NCBI GenBank assembly: GCA_016712635.1 | Contig: JADJQS010000006.1 | Span: 310,001 to 374,000 of the forward strand | Direction: 5' to 3' | Source of the DNA: Gammaproteobacteria bacterium | GTDB taxonomy: Bacteria; Pseudomonadota; Gammaproteobacteria; SZUA-140 | Length of the DNA stretch: 64,000 bases | In this document: in pieces, positions 27,889 to 37,980 of the stretch | How the letters are laid out: each line of letters opens with the position of its first letter | Numbering within the stretch: position 1 is the stretch's first letter | Translations under genes and position numbers: made by a program | The notes under the pieces: generated by a model | Database searches by the model: none | What the model was told of the DNA's origin: nothing | What the model saw: the letters and a program-made list of their open reading frames with translations, nothing else

Positions 27889-28110
27889 GGCTTCCCTGAT
27901 GATGTTTTTTCTTGGTTGTTGTTTATCGGGATCGCGCTGTCGACCTGGGCGCCAAGGGCGGTCCTCGCAGCTTCAGTCCGGTTTCCGGACGATGGTTGTC
28001 AGTCGTTCTCCTTTTGAAGGATTCTACGCGCCCGAAACCGGGATGTCCCGGCCGCGGGTCCCGTGCCGGTTACCGGCGCCGGCTCGTGATCCGTTCTGCG
28101 CGCGCAGGCG

Positions 28111-29208
28111 TCAGTCATCGCGGAAATATCCGTTGCCGCCCGACTTCGGCGCGCCCGGCAGCGGCAGGCGTACCGCCAGCCGGGTGCCGCCTCCGGGTCT
28201 GCTGGTGATCGTGAAGCTGCCGCGCAGGGCATCGACGCGTTCGCGCATTCCGATCAGACCCCAGGCGTCGTTACGCAGCATGTCCTGCTCGCTGATGCCG
28301 ACGCCGTCGTCCTCCACCTCCAGCAGGATGGAGTCGTGATCGTGGGATACCTCGACCGATACGGCCCCGGCGCGCGCGTGGCGCGATATGTTGGTGAGCG
28401 CCTCCTGCAGTATGCGATAGAGCGCGATGGAGCTGTCATGGTCGACCTCGATCCCGCCCAGTTTGATGTTCGGGCGGCAGGTTAGTTCCTCGTTCTGCTG
28501 GCGGAAGCGGCTGATATACCAGTTGATCGCGCCTTCCAGCCCGAAGGCGCCGAGGTTGGCCGGCCGCAGGCGCAGGGTGATGTCCTGCACCGAGCGCGCC
28601 GTGCGCTCGACGAGATCGCGCATCTCGCCCAGCTTGGCCTGGATCTGCCCGTCCGGCGGGCAGCGCTTGACGAGCCAGTACAGATCGAGGTTCAGCACGG
28701 TCAGCGCCTGCCCCAGTTCGTCATGGATCTCGCGCGCGATGCGCGTGCGCTGCGCCTCGTTGATCGTTTCCTGGTACTGCGTCAGCCGGAGCAGTTTTTC
28801 ATTGGAGTCGCTCAGTGTCTCCTGCGCCCGCCGCAGTTCGGTGACGTCACGGGCGATGACCAGGTGGCGCGGGGCCGCGTCCGGCGCGACCGCAATGATG
28901 CGCGCGTGGACCCAGCAGATACCGCCATCCGGGCGCGCCAGCCGGAACTGATGGTCGAACATCTTTTCGTGCGGGGAGGAGAGCCAGGCGTCGAAGGCCT
29001 GTTCGATCGCCGGCCTGTCAGCGGCGTGTATGGCGGCGAGCCACGAACGGGGCTGCCGGAGCAGATCCGCGCCTGACTGCCGCCAGATGCGCGGATACGC
29101 GGGGCTGACGTAGAGGACTTCGTTGCCATCCGCGCCGGTCAGCCAGAATGTCACGTCGAGGTTGTCCGCCAGGATCCGGAATGCTTGGTCATCCTCTCCA
29201 AAAAGCAC
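28111..29208 (-). CDS. PAS-domain sensor histidine kinase (NarX/DegS-type)
   Basis: The 365-residue kinase has no transmembrane segment, so it should sense a cytosolic signal. Residues 8-125 form a PAS/PAC domain (FWLTGADGNEVLYVSPAYPRIW ending VIARDVTELRRAQE). A HisKA_3 dimerisation domain follows with H162 in REIHDELGQALT, then a HATPase domain with EALTNISRHARA and DDGVGI, ending in RPGGGTRLAVRLP. It pairs with the NarL-type regulator downstream. No haem or flavin-binding residues can be assigned with confidence. Confidence 0.9.
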   Translation of the reverse strand: MLFGEDDQAFRILADNLDVTFWLTGADGNEVLYVSPAYPRIWRQSGADLLRQPRSWLAAIHAADRPAIEQAFDAWLSSPHEKMFDHQFRLARPDGGICWVHARIIAVAPDAAPRHLVIARDVTELRRAQETLSDSNEKLLRLTQYQETINEAQRTRIAREIHDELGQALTVLNLDLYWLVKRCPPDGQIQAKLGEMRDLVERTARSVQDITLRLRPANLGAFGLEGAINWYISRFRQQNEELTCRPNIKLGGIEVDHDSSIALYRILQEALTNISRHARAGAVSVEVSHDHDSILLEVEDDGVGISEQDMLRNDAWGLIGMRERVDALRGSFTITSRPGGGTRLAVRLPLPGAPKSGGNGYFRDD

Positions 29209-29425
29209 GTTGCTCTCCTGCAGCGTCGATTCCCGGTCATCCGGTCATCCAGTTTCAAACGCGATTCTTATCTTATTATTGATCCGCAACCGGCATCACG
29301 AATACAGGCCTTAAGGATTACTGAAAAGACATAGTGAGAAAATAGGAATAACGCTGATTTGCTTGGAAAATTGCGGGCGGCGCCCGCGGAGCCGGATGCA
29401 GTCCCGCTCCGGGGCCGGGGGCGGC

Positions 29426-32400
29426 TCAGGGGGGCGGTGGTCCGGGTGACTCCGCGGCGATGTGCGCGAGCAGGTCGCCGGTCACCTTCAGGCGGCCGGC
29501 GACATCGCTCGGCGGATACTTGAACTGCAGCCGGTCGGCGCCGTGAAGGCGGTAGCGATCCGCCTGCCGCTGGATCAGCGCGATCAGTCTGGCGCCGTCG
29601 ATCCTCGGCTCCGGGCCGAACACGATGCGGCCGCCATCGGGGCCCAGCTCGATCTTGCGGATGCCGAGCGGAACCGCGGTGAGCTTGAGTCGGGCGACTT
29701 CGAACAGGTTCTTGACCGGTTCCGGCAGCAGGCCGAAGCGGTCGATCATCTCGACCTGGAGCTCGCGCAGCCCGTCCGGGCTGCCCGCGCTGGCGATGCG
29801 TTTGTACATGACGAGGCGTCCGTGCACATCCGGCAGGTAGTCCGCCGGGATCAGCGCCGGTTCGCCCAGCTCGATCTCGGCGTCCAGCGCGAGCGGGGCG
29901 TCGAGGCGCGGCGTGCGGCCGGACTTGAGGTCGTCGACCGCGCGCTCGAGCAGTTCCATGTACATGGTAAATCCGACCTCCTGGATCTGGCCGCTCTGTT
30001 CCTCGCCGAGCAGTTCGCCGGCGCCGCGGATTTCGAGGTCGTGGGTGGCGAGGGTGAAGCCGGCGCCCAGGGATTCGATGGATTCGATCGCCTCCAGGCG
30101 TTTCACGGCATCGGCGGTCATCGCGCCGCGCGGCGGCACGATCAGGTAGGCGTAGGCCTGGTGGTGCGAGCGGCCGACGCGGCCGCGCAACTGGTAGAGC
30201 TGCGCCAGCCCGAGGTGGTCGGCCCGGTTCAGGATGATGGTGTTGGCGTTGGGGATGTCGATGCCGCTCTCGATGATGGTGGTGCACAGCAGGATGTTGA
30301 AGCGCTGGTGGTAGAAGTCCTGCATGATCTGTTCGAGTTCCCGCTCCGGCATCTGGCCGTGGGCGACGCGCAGGCTGGCCTCCGGCACGATGTCCTGCAT
30401 CTCACGCGCGATCCTGTCGATGGTGCGCACCTCGTTGTGCAGGAAGTAGACCTGGCCGCCGCGGTGGATCTCGCGCAGGCAGGCCTCGCGCAGCAGCGGG
30501 CGGCTCCATTCGCGCACGAAGCTCTTGACCGCCAGGCGGCGCAGCGGCGGGGTGGCGATGATCGAGAGGTCGCGCAGGTTCGACAGGGCCATGTTGAGTG
30601 TGCGCGGTATCGGGGTGGCGGTCAGCGTGAGCACGTCCACCTCCGCGCGCAGCGCCTTCAGGCGTTCCTTCTGGCGCACGCCGAAGCGGTGTTCCTCGTC
30701 GAGGATGGCGAGGCCGAGGTCCTTGAAGTGCACCGAGGGCTGCAGCAGCTTGTGCGTGCCGATGATGATGTCGATCCTGCCCGCCGCGAGCGCCGCGAGC
30801 AGTTCGTCCTGTTCCTTGCCGGAGCGGAAGCGCGACAGCACGTCCACCCGCACGGGCAGGTCGGCGAAGCGGTCCTTGAAGTTGCGGTAATGCTGCTGGG
30901 CGAGCAGCGTGGTCGGCACCAGCACCGCGACCTGCGCTCCGCCCTGCACGGCGACGAAGGCGGCGCGCATCGCGACCTCGGTCTTGCCGAAGCCGACGTC
31001 ACCGCAGACCAGGCGGTCCATCGGGCGGCCGGCGGCCATGTCGGCGATCACGTCGTTGATGGCGTCCTGCTGGTCGGGCGTCTCCTCGAAGGGGAAGGCG
31101 GCGGCGAAGGCCGCGTACTGGTCGTCGTGAACGGCGAATGCGCGCCCCTGGCGCGCCTCGCGGCGGGCGTAGATGTCGAGCAGCTCGGCGGCGACGTCGT
31201 GGGCGCGTTCGGCGGCGCGCCGGCGCGCACGTTGCCACTGACCGCTGCCGAGCTTGTGCAGCGGCGCCTGCTCGGGCGCGGCGCCGGTGTAGCGGCTGAT
31301 GAGCTGGAGCGAACTGACCGGGACGTAGAGCTTGTCGCCGCCGGCGTATTCCAGCTTGAGGAATTCGTTCTGCACGCCGCCGGCGGTGAGCATCTGCAGG
31401 CCGAGGTAGCGGCCGACGCCGTGTTCCTCGTGCACTACCGGCGCTCCGACGGCGAGTTCGGTCAGGTTGCGGATGACGGCGTCGGTGTCCCGTTCGCGCT
31501 TGCCGCGGCGGCGGCGCTGCATGACGTATTCGCCGAAGATCTGCGCCTCGGTGACAACCGCGATGGCGGGTTCATCGATGATCAGCCCGTGCTCCAGCCC
31601 CGCGACGGCGATGCCGAGCGGGGCGTCGTCGGCGAGGAAGCCGCTCCAGTCCGGGTATTCGCGCGGGAAACGTTCCGTATCGCGCAGCATGGCGAGCAGG
31701 GTCTCGCGGCGACCCGCCGTCTCGACGATCAGCAGCACGCGGCCGGGAAAGGTGCCGAGGTACTCGTCGAGCAGCGCGAGCGGGTGTCGCGCCCGTGCGG
31801 GCTGGCTCAGGCCGGGCGGCGCGCGCAGCGCGAAGTTCCGGTTCTCCGGGCCAGCCTCCGTCTCGCCCGGCCGCAGCAGGCAGCGCGCGAGTCCGGCGAG
31901 CGCGGTGTCGATGTCCTCCGCGGTCAGGAACAGATCGCCGGGTGCCACCAGCGGACGCTCCGTGTCGTGACGCAGCTGCTCGTAGCGTTCCCCGATCTCG
32001 GCCCAGTGCTGATCGATCGCGTGCGCGGTGTCCGTGAAGCCCAGTACCAGGCTGTTCGCGGGCAGATAGTCGAACAGGGTCTCGGTGTGGTCGAAGAACA
32101 GCGGGAGATAGTACTCGATGCCGGCGGGGGCCAGCCCCTGGCTGACGTCGCGATAGATCGGACTGCGTTGCGGGTCGCCGGGGAACCGGCGGCGGAATTC
32201 GCGCCGGAACTGTTCGATCGCCTCCTCGTGGAGGGGAAACTCACCCGCCGGCAACAGCCGGATGCGGTTCACCCGCTCGACGGATCGCTGGGTTTCCGGA
32301 TCGAAGGTGCGCATGCTCTCGATCTCGTCGTCGAGCAGTTCGATGCGGAACGGCAGCGGATTGCCCATCGGATACAGATCGATCAGGTTCCCGCGGATGC

Positions 32401-32941
32401 AGAATTCGCCGTGTTCCATCACCTGCGCCACGTGGCGATAGCCGCTGCGGGCGAGGCGCGCGCGCATGCGCTCGGTATCGACGCGTTCCCCGGCATCGAG
32501 GCGCAGGCTGAAGGCATCGAGGTAGGTGCGCGGCGCGAGCCGCACCATGGCCGTCGCCACGGGCGCGATCAGAACGCCTTTTTCAAGGGCGGGCAGGCGC
32601 TGCAGCGCGTCGAGCCGCTCCGAGACGATATCCTGGTGCGGCGAGAACGCGTCGTACGGCAGGGTTTCGCGGTCGGGCAGGATGAGCACGGGCAGGCCGG
32701 ACTGTTCAAGAAAGAAGCGCAGTTCGTGTTCCAGCCGTTCGGTCGCCGGCATGCCGGGAGTGAGCACGACCACCGGTCCGTCGTGCTTGCGCGCGGCGGA
32801 GGCGATGGCCAGTCCCGCCCCGCTGCCGAACAGCCGTCCCCATTCGAGCGCGGCGCCGCCCGGCGGCGGGAGCGGCGGGTCGAACGGAGAGACGCGCGGC
32901 GCGGCGGCGGAGTCGGAGGCGTGCGGGACGATGTCGGTCAT
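29426..32941 (-). CDS. mfd: Transcription-repair coupling factor Mfd
   Basis: The 1171-residue protein releases stalled RNA polymerase and recruits UvrA to damaged template strands. Order of parts: UvrB-like module (PYDAFSPHQDIVSERL), RNA-polymerase-interacting CarD-like domain (GAPVVHEEHGVGRYLGL), RecG-like helicase with GDVGFGKTEVAMRAAF, DEEHRFGVRQKE, TLTATPIPRTL, HNEV, GRVGRS, and the C-terminal TRCF domain. All helicase motifs are intact. Start is taken at MTDIVPH (32941); the frame is open 11 codons further. Its antisense strand also carries a long open frame, a by-product of high GC. Confidence 0.97.
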   Translation of the reverse strand: MTDIVPHASDSAAAPRVSPFDPPLPPPGGAALEWGRLFGSGAGLAIASAARKHDGPVVVLTPGMPATERLEHELRFFLEQSGLPVLILPDRETLPYDAFSPHQDIVSERLDALQRLPALEKGVLIAPVATAMVRLAPRTYLDAFSLRLDAGERVDTERMRARLARSGYRHVAQVMEHGEFCIRGNLIDLYPMGNPLPFRIELLDDEIESMRTFDPETQRSVERVNRIRLLPAGEFPLHEEAIEQFRREFRRRFPGDPQRSPIYRDVSQGLAPAGIEYYLPLFFDHTETLFDYLPANSLVLGFTDTAHAIDQHWAEIGERYEQLRHDTERPLVAPGDLFLTAEDIDTALAGLARCLLRPGETEAGPENRNFALRAPPGLSQPARARHPLALLDEYLGTFPGRVLLIVETAGRRETLLAMLRDTERFPREYPDWSGFLADDAPLGIAVAGLEHGLIIDEPAIAVVTEAQIFGEYVMQRRRRGKRERDTDAVIRNLTELAVGAPVVHEEHGVGRYLGLQMLTAGGVQNEFLKLEYAGGDKLYVPVSSLQLISRYTGAAPEQAPLHKLGSGQWQRARRRAAERAHDVAAELLDIYARREARQGRAFAVHDDQYAAFAAAFPFEETPDQQDAINDVIADMAAGRPMDRLVCGDVGFGKTEVAMRAAFVAVQGGAQVAVLVPTTLLAQQHYRNFKDRFADLPVRVDVLSRFRSGKEQDELLAALAAGRIDIIIGTHKLLQPSVHFKDLGLAILDEEHRFGVRQKERLKALRAEVDVLTLTATPIPRTLNMALSNLRDLSIIATPPLRRLAVKSFVREWSRPLLREACLREIHRGGQVYFLHNEVRTIDRIAREMQDIVPEASLRVAHGQMPERELEQIMQDFYHQRFNILLCTTIIESGIDIPNANTIILNRADHLGLAQLYQLRGRVGRSHHQAYAYLIVPPRGAMTADAVKRLEAIESIESLGAGFTLATHDLEIRGAGELLGEEQSGQIQEVGFTMYMELLERAVDDLKSGRTPRLDAPLALDAEIELGEPALIPADYLPDVHGRLVMYKRIASAGSPDGLRELQVEMIDRFGLLPEPVKNLFEVARLKLTAVPLGIRKIELGPDGGRIVFGPEPRIDGARLIALIQRQADRYRLHGADRLQFKYPPSDVAGRLKVTGDLLAHIAAESPGPPPP

Positions 32942-33050
32942 GGCGGATACGGCCGTCAGGCGGCGATTTTGCAAGTGCGCAAGTCTAGCAAAAATCGTCC
33001 GCTCACGCCGCCGTGACGCCCGGAGCCGGGCGCGGGTGCCCGCTGCGGAT

Positions 33051-33626
33051 TCAGCGCCGTTTTCTCAGCAGGATGTACAGCGCCCCGGTGCCGCCGTCAC
33101 TGGGGCGCGCGGAGCAGAAGGCGAGCACGTCGGCGCAGCTCTGGAGCCAGGCGTTGACGCGTGATTTCAGCACCGGCATCCGGTCCGGTGTGCTGAGCCC
33201 CTTGCCATGGATGACGCGCACGCAGCGCGTCTCCGCGGCGATGCAGCGGGCGAGAAACGCATTCAGTTCGCGCCGCGCCACCGCGACGGTCATCCCGTGC
33301 ATATCGAGCTCCGCGCCGATGAAGAATTGCCCGCGGCGCAGTTTGCGCATCACGCCGTGCTGGAGGCCCGGGCGGGCGTAGACCAGCTCGTCCCCGACTT
33401 CCAGCACGGCGGGATCGGGTTCGTGCATGAGCAGCTCCTCGCGTACGCGGTTCTCGTCTTCCAGGGGTTTGCGCGGCACCGGCGCGATGCGCGCGCGGTG
33501 GGGCGGGGGCTTGCGCTGGCGCAGGCGCCTGACGCCCTTGATGCTGGCGCGGAACAACGCTTGGTCCTCCTTGTCCGGGTCATTCGTCACAGCCGCCGCG
33601 AGCCTCGCCCTCGTATTGAGATGCAT
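33051..33626 (-). CDS. Smr (MutS2 C-terminal) domain protein
   Basis: A 191-residue protein with a charged N-terminal half and an Smr domain from about residue 100: ELDMHGMTVAVARRELNAFL, then VRVIHGKGLSTPDRMPVLKSRVNAWL, then FCSARPSDGGTGALYILLRK. It resembles E. coli SmrA/YdaL. Smr domains are DNA- or RNA-cleaving modules; recent work on stand-alone bacterial Smr proteins points to roles in ribosome rescue. It lies between mfd and tRNA-Asn on the minus strand. Confidence 0.9.
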   Translation of the reverse strand: MHLNTRARLAAAVTNDPDKEDQALFRASIKGVRRLRQRKPPPHRARIAPVPRKPLEDENRVREELLMHEPDPAVLEVGDELVYARPGLQHGVMRKLRRGQFFIGAELDMHGMTVAVARRELNAFLARCIAAETRCVRVIHGKGLSTPDRMPVLKSRVNAWLQSCADVLAFCSARPSDGGTGALYILLRKRR

Positions 33627-33723
33627 CGTTCCGATGCTAGCCGGGGCGGCGCGATTTTGGCAAATCTCTATTGACCCGGAGAGCAGCGATTAAGTACCAT
33701 TGTCGCCCTGTATCGCCTACCAT

Positions 33724-33799
<76 letters not shown>

Positions 33800-34184
33800 T
33801 GAAATCAAATAGTTACGTGAATAGATTAACGAAATGCATACTCGTTAATTAATTCATTTGACGCACATGTAACGAGACTTCTACTGCGGCAGATCGTCAA
33901 CTCGTAGTGTGATCGTAGTAATTTTCCCCCTGGGTCTCCGATGAAGATTGTCGTCAATTTGCGACGCTGCTCAAGGCCTATTAATTTCCAGAGGCTAGCT
34001 TTTTCAGCATCGACTTCTCGAGAGTGAGTTCGGACACTACATCCACGTCACTTGGGTCAGAAAGTACTGGGCAGGTCAAAGCAGGTATCAGCATTCGTGG
34101 GGAGTAATCAGAAGACCAGTATGTACGATAACGAACAAACCTAACTGATGATGGGGTTGTAGGATAGGTCTGCGTGACTCAAAT
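33800..34184. other. Gene-free stretch between tRNA-Asn and the IS
   Basis: AT-richer than the sequence to the left. I see no convincing coding region, no copy of the tRNA 3' end and no integrase. It ends in AAAT, the left target duplication of the insertion sequence. Confidence 0.6.
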
Positions 34185-34235
34185 TGACCTTTCCCCCGAA
34201 GGATATCCAGTTCGAGTGAGAGTATTTTCATAGTA

Positions 34236-35057
34236 TCAAGCGGCCCGCTCCTCGAACAGGGCAGGCGGAATGTAGCCGAGCGCGCTGTACGGACGGACCG
34301 CGTTGTAATGGGACCGCCACTCATCGATGATGCGCCGGGCATCGGCCAGATCGAGAAACCAGTGCTGGTTCAGGCAGCCATCCCGGAAGCGACCGTTGAA
34401 GGATTCCACGAAGGCATTCTGGGTCGGCTTGCCGGGCTGGATGAAGTGCAGCTTGACCTTATTCTTCTGGCTCCAGAAAAACATCGCCTTGCTGGTCATC
34501 TCGGTTCCGTTGTCGAGCACCAGAGTCGTGGGTAAATCCCGCTCCGCTTTGAGCTGATCCAGGACGTACACCATGCGCACGCCCGAGATCGACGAATCCA
34601 CCCACTGTCCCACACACACCCGCGAGTAGTCGTCCACGATATTCAGGATCCGCAGACGCCTGCCGTCGGCCAGTTGATCGTGGACAAAGTCGGCCGACCA
34701 CCGCTCATTGGGTCGGGTCGGTACGGCCATGGGTATCCGTGGACGTATCAGTTTCTTTCGCCGTTTCGTTCGGACTTGCATACCCAGCTCGGTGTAGAGC
34801 CGGTAGGTCCGCTTGTGATTTCTCACCAATCCTTCCGCCCGCAGCATCCCGTGCAGGAGCAGGTGCCCATAGCGCGGGTACTGCTCGCCCAAGGCCTTGA
34901 GCCGCGCCACCAGAGGCACATCCTGTCGAGCACGTTGTAAAACGTAACAGGCGGCCTTGCGGCTGATCCCGATCAGGTGACAGGCGCGCCGCCGGCTGAC
35001 GGCAAACTGCTGCTGCAGATAGGCGACGAGGGGCCGGCGTCCCGTCGCCTTTACCAT
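34236..35057 (-). CDS. IS3-family transposase OrfB (DDE integrase domain)
   Basis: The 273-residue catalytic part shows an HTH_21 region near the N-terminus and the rve integrase core: first acidic residue in WSADFVHDQ, second in LVLDNGTEMTSK, third in NAFVESFNGRFRDGCLN, closing with YNAVRPYSALGYIPP. It lies in the -1 frame relative to OrfA. The functional transposase is expected to be an OrfAB fusion made by ribosomal slippage at the A7 run (T7 at 35057-35063 on the plus strand). Confidence 0.94.
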   Translation of the reverse strand: MVKATGRRPLVAYLQQQFAVSRRRACHLIGISRKAACYVLQRARQDVPLVARLKALGEQYPRYGHLLLHGMLRAEGLVRNHKRTYRLYTELGMQVRTKRRKKLIRPRIPMAVPTRPNERWSADFVHDQLADGRRLRILNIVDDYSRVCVGQWVDSSISGVRMVYVLDQLKAERDLPTTLVLDNGTEMTSKAMFFWSQKNKVKLHFIQPGKPTQNAFVESFNGRFRDGCLNQHWFLDLADARRIIDEWRSHYNAVRPYSALGYIPPALFEERAA

Positions 35058-35317
35058 TTTTTTGAGAGCACGTCCTTCAGCATGGCCTTGTCGAGCTCGG
35101 CCTCGGCCAGCAGCTTCTTGAGGCGGGTGTTTTCCTGCTCCAGCTCCTTCAGACGCTTGGCATCGGAAATCTCCATGCCCCCGTATTTGGATTTCCAGCG
35201 GTAAAAGCTCTGCTCCGAGATGCCGTGCTTGCGGATCAGATCCGCCACCTTGGCCCCGGCTTCGTGGGCCTTGAGGATGCCGATGATCTGTTCCTGGGTA
35301 TATCGCTTGCCTTTCAT
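35051..35317 (-). CDS. IS3-family transposase OrfA (helix-turn-helix)
   Basis: An 88-residue DNA-binding protein with the transposase_8 pattern (RYTQEQIIGILKAHEAG, then SEQSFYRWKSKYGGM) followed by a leucine-zipper-like coiled coil (LKELEQENTRLKKLLAEAEL). Start is set at MKGKRYT (35317), 14 codons inside the longest frame. It overlaps orfB by 7 bases, with the slippery A7 in the overlap. Confidence 0.92.
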   Translation of the reverse strand: MKGKRYTQEQIIGILKAHEAGAKVADLIRKHGISEQSFYRWKSKYGGMEISDAKRLKELEQENTRLKKLLAEAELDKAMLKDVLSKKW

Positions 35318-35395
35318 GTCGAGACCTCCCTGAGGATAATGGTACGGGAAATCTCTCACTCAGGCTGGCTACCTAGGCGGGGGATAGGTCAAAAT

Positions 35396-36365
35396 GCGTA
35401 GCACAGCTACAGTGATGTAAGCGGAATCATCCTATAACTTTGAAACCCTGTGAATAGGGATAAAAAATGATGAATTGAATTGTTGACAAGAATACTATAG
35501 TGGACATTGTAAGGAATTACCTGAATAATGACGGCGTTACATATATTATCAAACGGAATTGAGGACAATTACCATGCAAAGATTCGATGAGTCCACGCAC
35601 AAACTCAGACTATTAATTCTTTACCTAGCAATATTAGTGTCAGTCTTGTTTTATTTTATGCCACATCCTTGATAATTTGCATATGCATCGAAAGGTGACC
35701 AGAGACGACTGCGATACGTCGTAATCCAAGTAATTTCGTTATCCTGAGATACACCAATCCAGCAAGGCCAGCCAGTGATGTTTCTGGATGAAGGCGCCTA
35801 TTTGGCGTCGACAGAAAGAGCACGTCCTGAAGAGCCAGTTTCGCTTCACCAAGAACACCACCTGTGAGATTGATGATCGCCAATCGTTTAATTGCAGCGC
35901 ACTGGCGTTTGTAAGTCTGATACAAGTGTGTCGCCGTGCTCAGGATGTGCGAGGGGACATCCAAGTCAACCCTCGCACATTGCGCGGGCGACAGCTATGG
36001 GTGTCCCGGTTCGCCCTGCGTCCGGCGGCGCCGCGCCCCGTCTACCACACTGGCTCTACGCCGCGATGTTCGCTCCTTACTCACTGCGTTCGTCCCTCGC
36101 TCACGCGGCTACCGGGGGCTTCTCGCCCTCGCTGCGCTCTCCATGGCTCGTCGATAGCGAAACGACGGTTTTACAGTCTTGATAGCAGACATTAAACTGG
36201 GGTTGCAAAGCGCTCTTTCAGGAACCTGCAGAATATTAAAACGGAATAGGTAGCCCCTATATAAAACATTGGGAAATGCAACCCGGCGAATATGATGAGT
36301 GTTACGAAGTTCCATAGGGACTACCAATATATCAAAGTAAGAAAATACGCCCTCAGGCTGCCATT
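35396..36365. other. Gene-poor region upstream of the exopolysaccharide locus
   Basis: About 970 bases with no gene I can support. A 102-codon minus-strand frame (35656-35964) has no recognisable motif. Bases 35990-36170 form a GC-rich patch inside AT-rich sequence. It may be a decayed remnant, but I cannot name it. Confidence 0.45.
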
Positions 36366-37780
36366 ATGAATTCCCCCAGATTATTCAGTCATTCCACAGT
36401 ATTTTTTCGGCACCATATTTCTACAGAATATTTGTTGCTTGGATTCATCGAGTTTCTGCTCTTGATGCTCGCACTATACTTGGGACTTGAATCGCGGTTT
36501 CAGGGCACGGCTGGGATGATAGTTTCGGTCCATTCTTTTCGAAGGCATTTTTATACGCCACTATAATGACACTTAGTTTAATTTCGATGGGCGTATACCA
36601 GAGGCAAGGCGGCCGATTCCGTAATGTTCTCATGCTACGCATCGTCGGAGGTTTGCTGTTAGGGCTGGTCCCGCTTGGTGCGAGTTTTTATTTCGCGCCA
36701 GCATACTTTCTGGGTAGAGGTGTGCTTGCACTGACGGTCGTATACAGTTTTGTATTTATTATAACTATACGCGTGTTGTACTTACGATTAGCCAGTGCGA
36801 ATGATTCAATAATCAAAATCCTCGTGTTGGGGTCTGGTGAAAATGCGTTCCTGATAAGGGAGGCCGCTAAATCGGGTGAATTGACCGGTCTAAATATTGT
36901 TGGCTATGTGCCCATGCCCTGTGATTATAACCGCGGGATTCAATCTGATTTGATTGATCCAGATGAATCTCTTGTCGATTACGTTGAAAAAAAGCGAATT
37001 GACGAAATCGTGCTTGCGGCGGATGACCGACGCGCAGGGCTCCCGTGCAAGGACCTTTTAGAGTGCAAGATGAACGGCGTAGAGATTCTGGATCTCCAGA
37101 CGTTCTTTGAAAGAGAGACAGGCAAGATCCGCTTGGACATAATGAGTCCAAGCTGGTTGTACTTATCTGACGGATTCCGTGTGAGTCTGTTTCGGGATCT
37201 TGTAAAACGGACTTTCGATATAGTTGTAGCATTACTGGTTCTGCCAATCGTTTTGCCCGTCATATTTTTAGTAATCATTCTCATTATGTTGGAAAGCAGA
37301 GGCAGAGGGCCGTTTCTCTATCAACAAACGAGGGTCGGCCTCAATGGAAAGCCCTTTCAGATTTACAAGTTCCGCTCTATGATCCCTGATGCGGAGCAGG
37401 ATGGTGTGGCTCGCTGGGCTGCGTCAAATGATACAAGAATTACCAGCGTCGGGGCGTTCCTGAGGAAAGGGCGTCTCGATGAGTTGCCACAGCTGTATAA
37501 CATTTTAAAAGGTGAAATGAGCTTCATTGGGCCTCGTCCAGAACGACCTGAATTCGTAGAACAATTGGCGGACAGTATCCCTTACTACGATGAGCGCCAT
37601 CGAGTGAAGCCTGGACTGACCGGCTGGGCGCAGATTCGCTACCCATATGGCGCATCCCATATGGATAGCATGAACAAGCTTCAATATGACCTCTATTATG
37701 TCAAGAATTACAGCGTCTTTCTGGATTTATTGATTTTGTTACAAACTGCAGAAGTGGTTATGCTGGGCAAGGGCGCCTAA
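36366..37780 (+). CDS. XrtA/PEP-CTERM-associated sugar transferase (undecaprenyl-phosphate type), frameshifted
   Basis: The product would be about 471 residues and start polymer synthesis by placing the first sugar phosphate on the lipid carrier. The N-terminal part (36366 to about 36545) encodes the first membrane segments. The rest, in another frame from about 36535, continues KAFLYATIMTLSLISMGVYQRQ, further transmembrane segments, a Rossmann-like domain and the catalytic sugar transferase domain (KRTFDIVVALLVLPIV, FQIYKFRSM, LRKGRLDELPQLYNILKGEMSFIGPRPERPEF, VKPGLTGWAQIRYPYGAS). The frame changes near 36515-36545; one missing base restores a protein of normal length. The architecture fits family TIGR03013. 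It is the first gene of the locus. Confidence 0.85.
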
Positions 37781-37940
37781 TAGATAGCCAATGCGTTCCG
37801 CTGTTTGAAGGGTGCATCAAGTACACTTATTTCTGATTAATTACTCCTTTTTATTCTGACGGGCGTCACATGCTTCCGACACCTGCGGAACTAATGTCAT
37901 AGAGTCATCGTCCGATACTCATAGTCGATGCCAATATCGC

Positions 37941-37963
37941 TGCTGGATGTTACCCATCCAGCA
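37941..37963 (+). promoter_or_regulatory. 9-bp hairpin upstream of the FN3 lipoprotein gene
   Basis: TGCTGGATG and CATCCAGCA pair perfectly around a 5-base loop, 17 bases before the ATG. There is no T-run, so it is not a standard terminator. It may protect the message or influence translation. Confidence 0.4.
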
Positions 37964-37980
37964 ATCTCGGAGAGTACCAA

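Larger units (their letters stand above)
34185..35391 (-). mobile_element. IS3-family insertion sequence (IS407-like), complete
   Basis: The 1207-bp element has inverted ends that match in TGACCTwTCCCCCG, and starts with TG and ends with CA as in the IS3 family. It is flanked by a perfect 4-bp duplication, AAAT (34181-34184 and 35392-35395). It carries overlapping orfA and orfB in the -1 arrangement. Intact ends, intact duplication and intact frames indicate a recent insertion. Confidence 0.93.

Noticed and set aside
29462..33016. 1184-codon plus-strand open frame opposite mfd
   Set aside because: It is a shadow of mfd; high GC at third positions removes stops on the opposite strand.
34088..34342. 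84-codon minus-strand frame across the left IS end
   Set aside because: It crosses the IS border and overlaps orfB in another frame, so it is a chance frame.
35656..35964. 102-codon minus-strand frame in the gap before the sugar transferase
   Set aside because: No motif, no ribosome binding site and atypical composition; not supportable as a gene.
37870..37890. Possible sigma-54 promoter before the FN3 lipoprotein gene
   Set aside because: GG and GC elements are 8 or 9 bases apart instead of 10 and the -12 part is poor.
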